Shown one piece after another: positions 1 to 7,400 of a stretch of DNA of 64,000 nucleotides. The notes under the pieces are model-generated. The model was given only the letters and a program-made list of their open reading frames with translations, was not told the origin of the DNA and did no database searches. The stretch is from Oscillospiraceae bacterium (GTDB taxonomy: Bacteria > Bacillota > Clostridia > Oscillospirales > Ruminococcaceae), in the NCBI GenBank assembly GCA_016296505.1, contig JAEDJD010000007.1, positions 1 through 64,000 on the forward strand, written 5' to 3'. A program made the position numbers and the translations under genes. Position 1 is the stretch's first letter, and each line of letters opens with the position of its first letter.

Positions 1-157
1 TTTCATTTAATTTCTGCTCTGTTTCATTTTCCTGTTCTAATTGCGCTTGCAAATCATTGATTTGTGTTTTATACCAAATAAACAACGATACAAATGCAGT
101 AACAATCACCATAAGAACAACACCGATTATTATGAGTTTGCTTTTTAATTTTTCCAT
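1..157 (-). CDS. Partial small membrane protein with coiled coil (3' end outside window)
   Basis: An open frame on the minus strand starts with ATG at 157 (alternative in-frame ATG at 175) and runs off the window at base 1. It begins with a few charged residues (MEKLKSK), then one hydrophobic membrane segment (about residues 8-27, rich in I, V, L, ending FIWYK), then a Q/E-rich stretch typical of a coiled coil. A GGAGG lies about 11 bases before the ATG at 157. This is the topology of a single-pass protein with an extracytoplasmic coiled coil. No family is recognised. Confidence 0.5.
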   Translation of the reverse strand, partial: MEKLKSKLIIIGVVLMVIVTAFVSLFIWYKTQINDLQAQLEQENETEQKLNE

Positions 158-292
158 CAGTTCATCGTCCTCCATTTCGCAGTCGGCAAATGTCATTGCA
201 ACCATTATATACCAAAATTCGACAAAACACAATAGTATACGCGCTTATTTACAAAATTTCACAATTATATCACGGTCGAATCGTCAGTCTCT

Positions 293-330
293 CAAAAAAC
301 AAGCGGCATCCCCATGTAGAGGATACCGCT
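293..330 (-). terminator. Intrinsic terminator after the gene ending at 342
   Basis: Read on the minus strand, AGCGGTATCC pairs with GGATGCCGCT across a short loop (302-330) and is followed by a run of Ts. It lies directly downstream of the stop of the 342-1337 gene. Confidence 0.75.
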
Positions 331-341
331 GCATCTGTATA

Positions 342-1337
342 TTAACCATATTCAGCATCTGAAATAAGCGGTGCAAGCCAGCCTTCCAGACGTTTCTGCG
401 CAAGCCGTTCCTGCATAACGGCCGCAAACGCCGGAAGCGCTGCTGTCAAATACTGCATGATCGATAGGTGCGTCGAGCCAAGATTCTCCGATGCTTTCTG
501 CTGAAGTCTTTCGGCAAGGTGCTCAGCAGGAATCGTACTGTATTCTGCCTGCACCGTTTCAATCATCTCCGGACTAACCGTAACCGCAAATCCCAACACA
601 TCACAAAGCAGATGAACCGCCCAATGCCGCAATACAAGCTCCGCAATATTCTCTGCGATCATATCCGGCGAGGTCAGAAAACGGTTTGCATAGCGCTGCA
701 TCATCGCGCAAATTTCTTCAGTATCAAAGCATTTCAGAAATTCACCCTCGATACGGAGCGATGTATAATAGCTGCAAACACCAATTGCCCCGTTCTCCGT
801 AATCGCTCTACCGCCAAGCAGCGGATAAGAGAATACGACCTTTGTATCCTTGGCATTGAAACGCGCATCATACTTTGTACAAAAGCGTTCAAAGTCACTC
901 AGCAGCGCATGGAAAAAAGATGTCTGCACAGGCTTTGTAAGCTGATAAGCGCGGCGAAACTGCTCCTTTGCAAGTTCGTATGCCTGTATGGTCATGATCG
1001 CGCCCTGTTCGAGCAAATCGGTCAGCGATTGCGAACGCAGTGCCTCAAGCGCCGCTGCATCGGATTTCAGCGTCAGCAGCGCCGCGTCGAGCTGCGTCAA
1101 TACCGAAGCATAAAACGCCTCTGCCTGTCTGCGCGTAACCGTCGTACTCCTGCCAGCGGTGTATTGTGCTGCACGCGCCGCAGCCGCCTGATGCAGTCCA
1201 TCACGCAATGCAGTAAGTACAGGCATATCAAGAAGCGCCTGCTCAGCCGCATACTGCAGCAAACGCAGCGAATAATCCTGATGCGGCAACGGTACCGCAA
1301 AAGTATCCTGCTGGCGCAAAACCATTGCATCTGACAT
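342..1337 (-). CDS. Conserved protein of unknown function, DUF6179-like
   Basis: This 331-residue soluble, alanine- and leucine-rich, mostly helical protein has no signal peptide or membrane segment. From memory it resembles the Firmicutes family DUF6179, which is normally next to a DUF6323 protein, as seems true here. The start at 1337 follows GAAAGGGG about 10 bases upstream. It lies one base after the stop of the preceding gene, so the two are probably translationally coupled. A terminator follows directly. The biochemical role is unknown, and the family assignment is tentative. Confidence 0.7.
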   Translation of the reverse strand: MSDAMVLRQQDTFAVPLPHQDYSLRLLQYAAEQALLDMPVLTALRDGLHQAAAARAAQYTAGRSTTVTRRQAEAFYASVLTQLDAALLTLKSDAAALEALRSQSLTDLLEQGAIMTIQAYELAKEQFRRAYQLTKPVQTSFFHALLSDFERFCTKYDARFNAKDTKVVFSYPLLGGRAITENGAIGVCSYYTSLRIEGEFLKCFDTEEICAMMQRYANRFLTSPDMIAENIAELVLRHWAVHLLCDVLGFAVTVSPEMIETVQAEYSTIPAEHLAERLQQKASENLGSTHLSIMQYLTAALPAFAAVMQERLAQKRLEGWLAPLISDAEYG

Positions 1338-1338
1338 A

Positions 1339-2175
1339 TTACTCTAACCCCTTTCCGGCTTCGGCATCCTGTGATTCCCATTCCTCAATCATCTCAGCCC
1401 ATTCAGCTTCCTGTGCCGCACTCGGCAGCAGAAATTCAGGATTCAGGGCAAGCGCTTCTGCCAGTTCCTCTGCAAACGTACCGCGCGTCCGCCGTTCCGA
1501 CGGATCCTGCGCATAATCATGCAGATAATTCCCGAACATATCCCGATGCATTTGCTCACGATAGGCATAGTCATACTGTTCCTGTTCAAAATCGGTTTCA
1601 TAGGTTTCCACAGCAGCTTCCTGTGCAAGCTTATCTGCATAGAGCATCCGCATTTCCGGATCGCCGAGCTGCTGATGATGCTGACTGCGCTGCGCTGCAC
1701 GTATCGCAAGCAAATTGCGCATTGCCGGAATGATAATCCGTTCTGCCTGCGCAAGCATTTCCGCCGCGTCGCCGCAGCAACTCGGACTGGTATAGAACTG
1801 ATACATATAATCAAGAATCGCATAATCTGACAGCACACATTCCGAATCTTCGCCTTCGTCATAGAGCGCCTGCAAATCGCCTTTGAGCTGATAGAATGCC
1901 TCAGTCAATTCTGCGATCTGTGCCGCATAGCTGTTCCCAAAATAGCCGGATGGCAAAAACCAATGAATCAGATACGGCGTAATACTGACGCCGAACTGCA
2001 CCAATTCTTCCGAACGGATTGCGGTCTGCGCAGTTTGCAGAAGCATTTCAGCGTCTTCCGGCGTCAGCCGCAGACCATAATATTTTGCAGCCTCGCGATT
2101 GGTTGCAAGGAGCCGCGTCTTTTGTTCCGCAGGCGTTAGCAATGCAAATCCGTTGACTGCAAGTGAAAAATCCAT
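1339..2175 (-). CDS. Conserved protein of unknown function, DUF6323-like
   Basis: A 278-residue soluble protein (MDFSLAVNGF...). The start at 2175 is preferred over an in-frame ATG at 2193, because the AAAGAGGA ribosome binding site lies between the two and is correctly spaced only for 2175. The sequence has a run resembling SEELVQFGV, which I associate with DUF6323. The gene immediately precedes the DUF6179-like gene with a one-base gap, suggesting the products act together. Upstream is a 300-base non-coding stretch with two hairpins. The function is not known. Confidence 0.7.
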   Translation of the reverse strand: MDFSLAVNGFALLTPAEQKTRLLATNREAAKYYGLRLTPEDAEMLLQTAQTAIRSEELVQFGVSITPYLIHWFLPSGYFGNSYAAQIAELTEAFYQLKGDLQALYDEGEDSECVLSDYAILDYMYQFYTSPSCCGDAAEMLAQAERIIIPAMRNLLAIRAAQRSQHHQQLGDPEMRMLYADKLAQEAAVETYETDFEQEQYDYAYREQMHRDMFGNYLHDYAQDPSERRTRGTFAEELAEALALNPEFLLPSAAQEAEWAEMIEEWESQDAEAGKGLE

Positions 2176-2264
2176 ACCTATTCCTCTTTTCATTCATTGG
2201 AATCCTTTTTATGAGATACAATTATTCACCGTTGGTAAAGTGATAATTGATGTCTCCGACGGAT

Positions 2265-2319
2265 AAAAAATGAAGCGCCGCTCCAAACCTCGCCTAGCAC
2301 CGCGAGAACCGCAGCTTCA
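2265..2319 (-). terminator. Large GC-rich hairpin followed by T-run (leader terminator or small RNA end)
   Basis: On the minus strand TGAAGC (from 2319) pairs with GCTTCA (to 2271), enclosing an inner stem CTCGC/GCGAG, and is followed by six Ts at 2270-2265. It lies about 90 bases upstream of the gene starting at 2175 and downstream of another terminator (2396-2432). It therefore ends a short independent transcript or acts as an attenuator in the leader of that gene. The GGTGCTAGGCGAGG segment faintly recalls the 5' part of Firmicutes SRP RNA, but the conserved SRP apical domain is absent. Confidence 0.5.
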
Positions 2320-2395
2320 CGCATCTGTTCCAACGCATCTCACATCTTCATATACTGAGATATTTTTTCGGGCATCCGATTACATCTGAAAGAAA

Positions 2396-2432
2396 CAAAG
2401 AGGCGAAAAACATTCGGTTCTCCGCCTCTTTG
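2396..2432 (-). terminator. Intrinsic terminator of gpmI
   Basis: CAAAGAGGCG at 2396-2405 pairs with CGCCTCTTTG at 2423-2432. On the minus strand it is followed by a T-rich tract (TTTCTTT), 40 bases after the gpmI stop. Confidence 0.65.
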
Positions 2433-2471
2433 CATACAATTCATTTCTGCACAATCCATGTGCAAACAGTT

Positions 2472-3995
2472 TTACGCCTCGATCAGCGATTTGCCTTTCA
2501 TTTCCTTCGGCTGCTCGATACCCATGAGCTGAAGCATAGTCGGCGCAAGGTCTGCAAGAACGCCGCCGGAACGAATCTTCTTCGCATCGCTGCCAATCAC
2601 GATTGCCGGAACCGGATTCGTGGTATGCGCGGTGAACGGCGAACCGTCATCCTCCATCATTTTATCTGCATTGCCATGGTCTGCGGTGATGATGACCTTG
2701 CCGCCCTTGGCAAGAATTGCCTCCGTCACCTGACCGACACAGTCATCGACCGCCTCGACTGCCTGGACAGCCGCATCAAAAATACCAGTGTGACCGACCA
2801 TATCGCAGTTTGCATAGTTGAGGATAATCGCATCAAATTTATCCGCAGCGATCTCCTTCAGAACAGCCTCGGTCACCTCATAGGCGCTCATCTCCGGCTT
2901 GAGATCGAAGGTCTCAACATCCGGCGACTGAATGAGAATACGCTCCTCACCCTCAAAGGTTTTCTCCTCGCCGCCATTGAAGAAGAATGTGACGTGCGCA
3001 TACTTCTGCGTTTCAGCGATACGAAGCTGTGTTTTATTCTGCTTTGCAAGCACTTCACCGAACGTCATGGTCAATTCCTCAGGCGGAAAAGCGACCGAAA
3101 CATTCGGCATAGTTGCGTCATACTGCGCCATGCAGACGAAATGTACCGAAAAATATCCGTTTCTGCGCGCAAAGCCCTTGAATTCCGGATCGACAAACGC
3201 ACGGGTAATCTGGCGTGCACGGTCTGGGCGGAAGTTGAAAAATACAACGCTGTCGTTCTCCTGAATCTTCGCGTCTTTCGAGACAACCGCCGGAAGCATG
3301 AATTCATCGGTAACGCCATTTGCATAGGAATTCTTGATTGCCTGAACCGGATCATTCTCCTGCACGCCCTCGCCGTAAACGAGTGCGGCATATGCTTTCT
3401 CTACGCGATCCCATGCGTTGTCTCTGTCCATGGCGTAGAATCTGCCGGAGATCACGCCGACCTTGCCAAGCCCGATCTGCTTCAGCTCTGCGACAGCCTC
3501 CTCCATATACTCCGCAGCGGAAGAAGGCGGAACATCTCTGCCATCGAGGAATGCGTGGATGTATACTTTTTCGAGTCCGAAGCGCTTTGCCATTTCGACA
3601 AGACCGTACATATGAGTCATGTGGCTATGAACGCCGCCCGGTGAAAGCAGTCCCATCAGATGCAGCGCAGAACCCTTGTCCTTTGCATTCTGCATAGCGG
3701 CAGTCAGCGCAGGATTCTCAAAGAATTCGCCGTCCTGAATAGATTTTGTGATCTTGACGAGCTGCTGATAGACGATTCTGCCGGCGCCGATATTGGTATG
3801 ACCGACCTCCGAGTTACCCATCTGACCGTCCGGCAGACCGACATCCAGACCGGACGCGCCGATGATATTGTTCGGATACTCTTTGAAGTAACGGTCAAGA
3901 TTCGGGGTTTTGGCGGCTTTGATTGCATTGCCATAATCGCTCGGGTTAATACCGAAGCCGTCCATAATCAACAGTGCAACAGGTGCTTTGCTCAT
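2472..3995 (-). CDS. gpmI: 2,3-bisphosphoglycerate-independent phosphoglycerate mutase
   Basis: Interconverts 3-phosphoglycerate and 2-phosphoglycerate in glycolysis, using Mn2+ and a phosphoserine intermediate. At 507 residues it matches the usual length of the family. The N-terminus has LLIMDGFG with a metal-binding Asp, and GQMGNSEVGH contains the catalytic serine (Ser62). ADHGNAD and HT motifs near the C-terminus supply further metal ligands. The start at 3995 is chosen because AAAGGAG lies 8 bases upstream and the family begins at this point; an in-frame upstream ATG at 4055 would add 20 unrelated residues. A terminator follows. Cytoplasmic, housekeeping. Confidence 0.95.
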   Translation of the reverse strand: MSKAPVALLIMDGFGINPSDYGNAIKAAKTPNLDRYFKEYPNNIIGASGLDVGLPDGQMGNSEVGHTNIGAGRIVYQQLVKITKSIQDGEFFENPALTAAMQNAKDKGSALHLMGLLSPGGVHSHMTHMYGLVEMAKRFGLEKVYIHAFLDGRDVPPSSAAEYMEEAVAELKQIGLGKVGVISGRFYAMDRDNAWDRVEKAYAALVYGEGVQENDPVQAIKNSYANGVTDEFMLPAVVSKDAKIQENDSVVFFNFRPDRARQITRAFVDPEFKGFARRNGYFSVHFVCMAQYDATMPNVSVAFPPEELTMTFGEVLAKQNKTQLRIAETQKYAHVTFFFNGGEEKTFEGEERILIQSPDVETFDLKPEMSAYEVTEAVLKEIAADKFDAIILNYANCDMVGHTGIFDAAVQAVEAVDDCVGQVTEAILAKGGKVIITADHGNADKMMEDDGSPFTAHTTNPVPAIVIGSDAKKIRSGGVLADLAPTMLQLMGIEQPKEMKGKSLIEA

Positions 3996-4041
3996 GAAAA
4001 TTTCTCCTTTTTCAGATATATATATTTGGATTTGCTGCATT

Positions 4042-4470
4042 TCAGCAGGGGACACATCCCGTTGGCATTAAGAAGCTCGGCAAACCCATTTTTCTGAAGA
4101 TACTGATTCCCCTCAGCACAATCGCCACGCCGATGCCGATGATACCGAGTATGATGCCAATGGTTGCCATTGTTTCCGCGCTCTCCAGTTTCTTCTTTGC
4201 GATGATACCGCAGACAACAGCAGCCGCACCGAATACCGCATTGACATAGCCGGAACAAAGCGTCAGAATCGACACAATGCCGCACAACAGCGATGCCAGC
4301 GCAAATTTGCCATCATTTTCGTCCGGTTCAGATTTTTCTTTTTTCAGCGGATCACACCACTCGGCAAGACCGCTTCATTCGCGGCGTTCCTCATTAGTCA
4401 GGTAGCGTATTCGCTTTTCTTCTGCAGTTTCCGACAGCGTCTGCTGCTGATTGTCCTTCTGCTCATCCAT
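4042..4470 (-). pseudogene. DUF4190-like small membrane protein interrupted by an in-frame UGA
   Basis: One reading frame from ATG at 4470 encodes 31 charged residues (MDEQKDNQQQ...), meets TGA at 4377-4375, then continues in the same frame to 4042. The continuation encodes a charged linker and two hydrophobic membrane segments (LASLLCGIVSIL... and IGIILGIIGIGVAIV...), as in DUF4190-type proteins. The first part ends ...EERRE, and reading the UGA as Trp would give a smooth EERREWSGLAEWCD. This suggests a single TGG to TGA change. A shorter translation could restart downstream. It sits between gpmI and glcK with the same orientation. Confidence 0.6.
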
Positions 4471-4475
4471 ATCAC

Positions 4476-5429
4476 TCAGATTGCCTTTCCGAGGAATGCC
4501 GCGCCGATGATACCGGCGTCATTGCCGAGCTTTGCAATTACGATCTCGGTATTCTTCTCGGAATTCTTCGTATAGACCTCCTGTGCAACGAGTTCCTTCA
4601 TCGGAAGAAGAAGCGCGTCACCCTCATTGCAGACGCCGCCGCCGATGCAGAGAACATCCGGCTGAAAAATGTTGATCGTATTGGTGATGCCGGCAGCAAG
4701 CGCCTTGATGTAGAAATTGACAACATCCTTTGCTGTTTTATCACCTTTTCGCATAGAATCGAATGCGGTTCTGGCGGAAACTTTCCCCTGCTCAGCAGCC
4801 ATTTTTGCCATTTCGCAATCCGGATTTGCCTCGATCGCCTCATTCGTCATACGAATCAAACCGGTTGCAGAGGAATAGACCTCAAAGCAGCCCTTTCTGC
4901 CGCAGGTACACTGCGGACCATCCATATTCAACACTGTATGACCGATCTCTGCGCCTGCAAAATTCGAGCCGGCATAGATTTTACCGTCGATTACGATGCC
5001 GCCGCCGACGCCTGTACCGAGCGTAATACAAATCGCATTGGCAGCGCCCTTGGCTGCGCCGGCAACATATTCGCCGTATGCAGCGGCATTTGCGTCATTT
5101 TCGACAAATGCCGGCAGACCTGTCGCCTCAGAAATCCACTTGACCATCGGGACATTGTGAAAATCGAGATTGTTTGAGTATTCGATGATACCGGTTGCTG
5201 AGTTTGCGATACCGGGCGTACCAATACCGATCCATTCAACCTGATCCTTTGTCAGACCGCCCTCTTTGATTGCGTCAAGCGCACAAGCAGCCATATCGGC
5301 GGCAATCTCCTCTGCCGGACGCGGACGATTTGTTTTGCGCGATACTTTTTTCAGAATCCGATAATTCTCGTCTACGAGTCCTGCAACAATATTCGTACCG
5401 CCGAGGTCAATGCCAATATAATATTTCAT
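4476..5429 (-). CDS. glcK: ROK-family glucokinase
   Basis: Phosphorylates glucose to glucose-6-phosphate with ATP. The 317-residue protein has the N-terminal phosphate-binding motif IDLGGTNI, the GTGVGGGIV loop, the END motif with the catalytic Asp, and the ROK zinc signature CTCGRKGCFE preceded by GAEIGH. The start at 5429 has a consensus GGAGG 7-8 bases upstream. It lies upstream of gpmI and downstream of manA on the same strand, so this stretch groups sugar-phosphate enzymes. Other ROK hexokinases with different sugar preference cannot be excluded. Confidence 0.92.
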   Translation of the reverse strand: MKYYIGIDLGGTNIVAGLVDENYRILKKVSRKTNRPRPAEEIAADMAACALDAIKEGGLTKDQVEWIGIGTPGIANSATGIIEYSNNLDFHNVPMVKWISEATGLPAFVENDANAAAYGEYVAGAAKGAANAICITLGTGVGGGIVIDGKIYAGSNFAGAEIGHTVLNMDGPQCTCGRKGCFEVYSSATGLIRMTNEAIEANPDCEMAKMAAEQGKVSARTAFDSMRKGDKTAKDVVNFYIKALAAGITNTINIFQPDVLCIGGGVCNEGDALLLPMKELVAQEVYTKNSEKNTEIVIAKLGNDAGIIGAAFLGKAI

Positions 5430-5511
5430 AAGATTCCTCCGTTATTTCGCACCGCTGCGGTGCGCATTCTGTATATTTCAAATCATCTTTCATATCAAAC
5501 CACTGCCGCTG

Positions 5512-6372
5512 TCAGGCTTCATTGATATCGGCTTCAAAGCCGCAGGCTGCAAAAAATTCCTTGTCAAATAGCTCTTTGCCGCCGTTTGCCTTGACCGCAC
5601 GGATTGCAGTTTTCTGGTTATATTCAAAATCCTCGATGATAAACGGGACTTTTCGCCCGAAGCGCTGCTCGGTAAATCTGTCCCGATGCAGTTCCATGAC
5701 CGCAACAGCAGCCAGATCATAGATACGCTCGGTCATATCCTCGTCATCCTCTTGGAGATCATAGCCCTGCGATTCACGCCATTCCGTCAGCGGTTCGTCG
5801 TCGATCGAACGGAAATGATTGTTCGTCCAGTTGCAGAAATTCCAGTGTTCGACTGATATTGCGCCATTTTCCGCATTGGTCTGCGCGGTATGATAGCTGA
5901 GCCAGAGATCACCGTGAGGCGCCTGCGCGTCATCATAGCCGAGATGATACCCGATCCCCAGCATACAGACATCCGCTGCCGGAATGTCGGTCAGTACATC
6001 CTTCAGCCATGCTTTCAGCTCGATCACAAACGCACGGTCACCGGCGTCCACGGGTTCCGGCTCATACGCCGCTGCTTCTTCATCAAGGTCCATTTCATCA
6101 AAGCCCATGCCGCCAAACAGATCGCTCATCTGCGACATCAGACCATCCATGCCGCCCAGATTCTCCGTCATTCTTTCCACATCATCGGGCATGATGCCGC
6201 CCTGTGCGACAAGCTGTGACGCCTGTGAGAAAATATCCGTCAAATTCGGATTCTGCATAATCGCTTGTACTTCCGGATTCTGCATCATATTCTGAATCTG
6301 CGGATCTTCGGTAAGCTTCCGCGCGTCATCCGCGTCAAAGCCGAACATCCCCATGAGTTTGCCGAGATCCAT
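5512..6372 (-). CDS. Hypothetical protein with STI1-like N-terminal repeats and acidic linker
   Basis: The 286-residue protein starts at 6372 behind AAGGAGG. Residues 1-75 contain DPQIQNMMQNPEVQAIMQNP and further Met/Asn/Gln-rich helices similar in pattern to STI1/ubiquilin-type chaperone-binding segments. An acidic linker follows (DEMDLDEEAAAYEPEP), then a globular domain of about 180 residues with many aromatic residues. The domain pairing is unusual for a bacterial protein. It is directly upstream of glcK and 9 bases after manA in the same operon. I do not recognise a family for the C-terminal domain. Confidence 0.75.
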   Translation of the reverse strand: MDLGKLMGMFGFDADDARKLTEDPQIQNMMQNPEVQAIMQNPNLTDIFSQASQLVAQGGIMPDDVERMTENLGGMDGLMSQMSDLFGGMGFDEMDLDEEAAAYEPEPVDAGDRAFVIELKAWLKDVLTDIPAADVCMLGIGYHLGYDDAQAPHGDLWLSYHTAQTNAENGAISVEHWNFCNWTNNHFRSIDDEPLTEWRESQGYDLQEDDEDMTERIYDLAAVAVMELHRDRFTEQRFGRKVPFIIEDFEYNQKTAIRAVKANGGKELFDKEFFAACGFEADINEA

Positions 6373-6381
6373 ATTGCCTCC

Positions 6382-7362
6382 TTATTTCCGCGGCAGCGTC
6401 TGCGTACTAAGCAGCGTACAGTTTTTGCTGCGGATTGTATACGTCCCAAAATCTGCCGTCAAAAAGAGCGATTCGCCTTTCGTGATCGGCATGGTGACGC
6501 CGCCATCGTAAATCAATGCCGCGTCGCCGTCCGTACAAAGCAAATGCGTATATGATACGCCGTTTGGCGCCGGAAAAACGGCTTCCTCAGTGATATGCAG
6601 TTCAGTCGTTGTGAAAAACTGGCAGTCTGCAATGACGTTCGCGCTATAGCCGTCAAACTGCATTGTGGGACGCCGTCTGCGCGGCGGTGCCAGCCATGTT
6701 TTCGTGACATCGACAGCCTTATCAATGTTCAGCACTCTTGGATTTCCATCCTTGTCAATACGATCATAGTCATAGATACGGTATGTCACGTTAGAATTCT
6801 GCTGAATCTCAGCAACCAGAGTACCAGCGCCGATTGCATGAAGCGTACCCGGCTCGATAAAGAACACATCGCCCTTATTCACCGGCACAATCTGCACAAC
6901 ATCCAGCAGCGTACCATTCGTAATACTTTCGTGGAATTTCTCCTTTGTCAGTTCACGATTAAAGCCGCAGGCAAGCGCGGCACCCTCTTCGCAGTCCACG
7001 ATATACCAGCATTCAATTTTTCCGTTTTGACCGTCCTCATGCTCCTGTGCATAACGATCGTCGGGATGCACCTGCAAGCTAAGATCCTGACAAGCGTCAA
7101 TCAGCTTAACCAGCACTGGAAAGGATGAATACCGTGCAGCGCCTTCTCCGACGCGGGCAGTCCAATCCTCTTCGAGATACTCTTTGAGCGTCTTACCCTT
7201 GTTGACGCCATTCATGATAACAGTCATGCCATCCTGATGACAGGAAAGCTCCCAGCTTTCTGCAATTCTCTCCAGATCGCTTTCCTTGCCAAATTCGTCA
7301 CGCAGGCGTGTTCCACCCCAGATATAATTCTGAAATGCGGGCTTCAGTTTCAAAGGCTCCAT
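6382..7362 (-). CDS. manA: Mannose-6-phosphate isomerase, class I (cupin)
   Basis: Interconverts mannose-6-phosphate and fructose-6-phosphate using Zn2+. The 326-residue length is typical of the short Firmicutes form. The metal-binding region QVHPDDRYAQEHE is visible, as is a Glu of GKIECWY, and EPGTLHAIGAGTLVAEIQQNSN carries the later His and the conserved IQQ-S-N signature. The start at 7362 is preceded by GGGAGG. It is cotranscribed with the 6372 gene and glcK, consistent with hexose entry to glycolysis. Confidence 0.93.
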   Translation of the reverse strand: MEPLKLKPAFQNYIWGGTRLRDEFGKESDLERIAESWELSCHQDGMTVIMNGVNKGKTLKEYLEEDWTARVGEGAARYSSFPVLVKLIDACQDLSLQVHPDDRYAQEHEDGQNGKIECWYIVDCEEGAALACGFNRELTKEKFHESITNGTLLDVVQIVPVNKGDVFFIEPGTLHAIGAGTLVAEIQQNSNVTYRIYDYDRIDKDGNPRVLNIDKAVDVTKTWLAPPRRRRPTMQFDGYSANVIADCQFFTTTELHITEEAVFPAPNGVSYTHLLCTDGDAALIYDGGVTMPITKGESLFLTADFGTYTIRSKNCTLLSTQTLPRK

Positions 7363-7400
7363 AGATAATCCTCCCCTCAGATCATGAGTTGTTCAAAAAT

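Noticed and set aside
2271..2319. SRP RNA gene (ffs)
   Set aside because: Only the GGTGCTAGGCG-like segment fits; the conserved GGAAG tetraloop and A-rich internal loop of SRP domain IV are absent, and the stem ends in a terminator T-run.
4375..4377. Selenocysteine or recoded UGA
   Set aside because: No SECIS-like hairpin is evident, the context fits Trp rather than Cys, and TGA acts as a normal stop in neighbouring genes.
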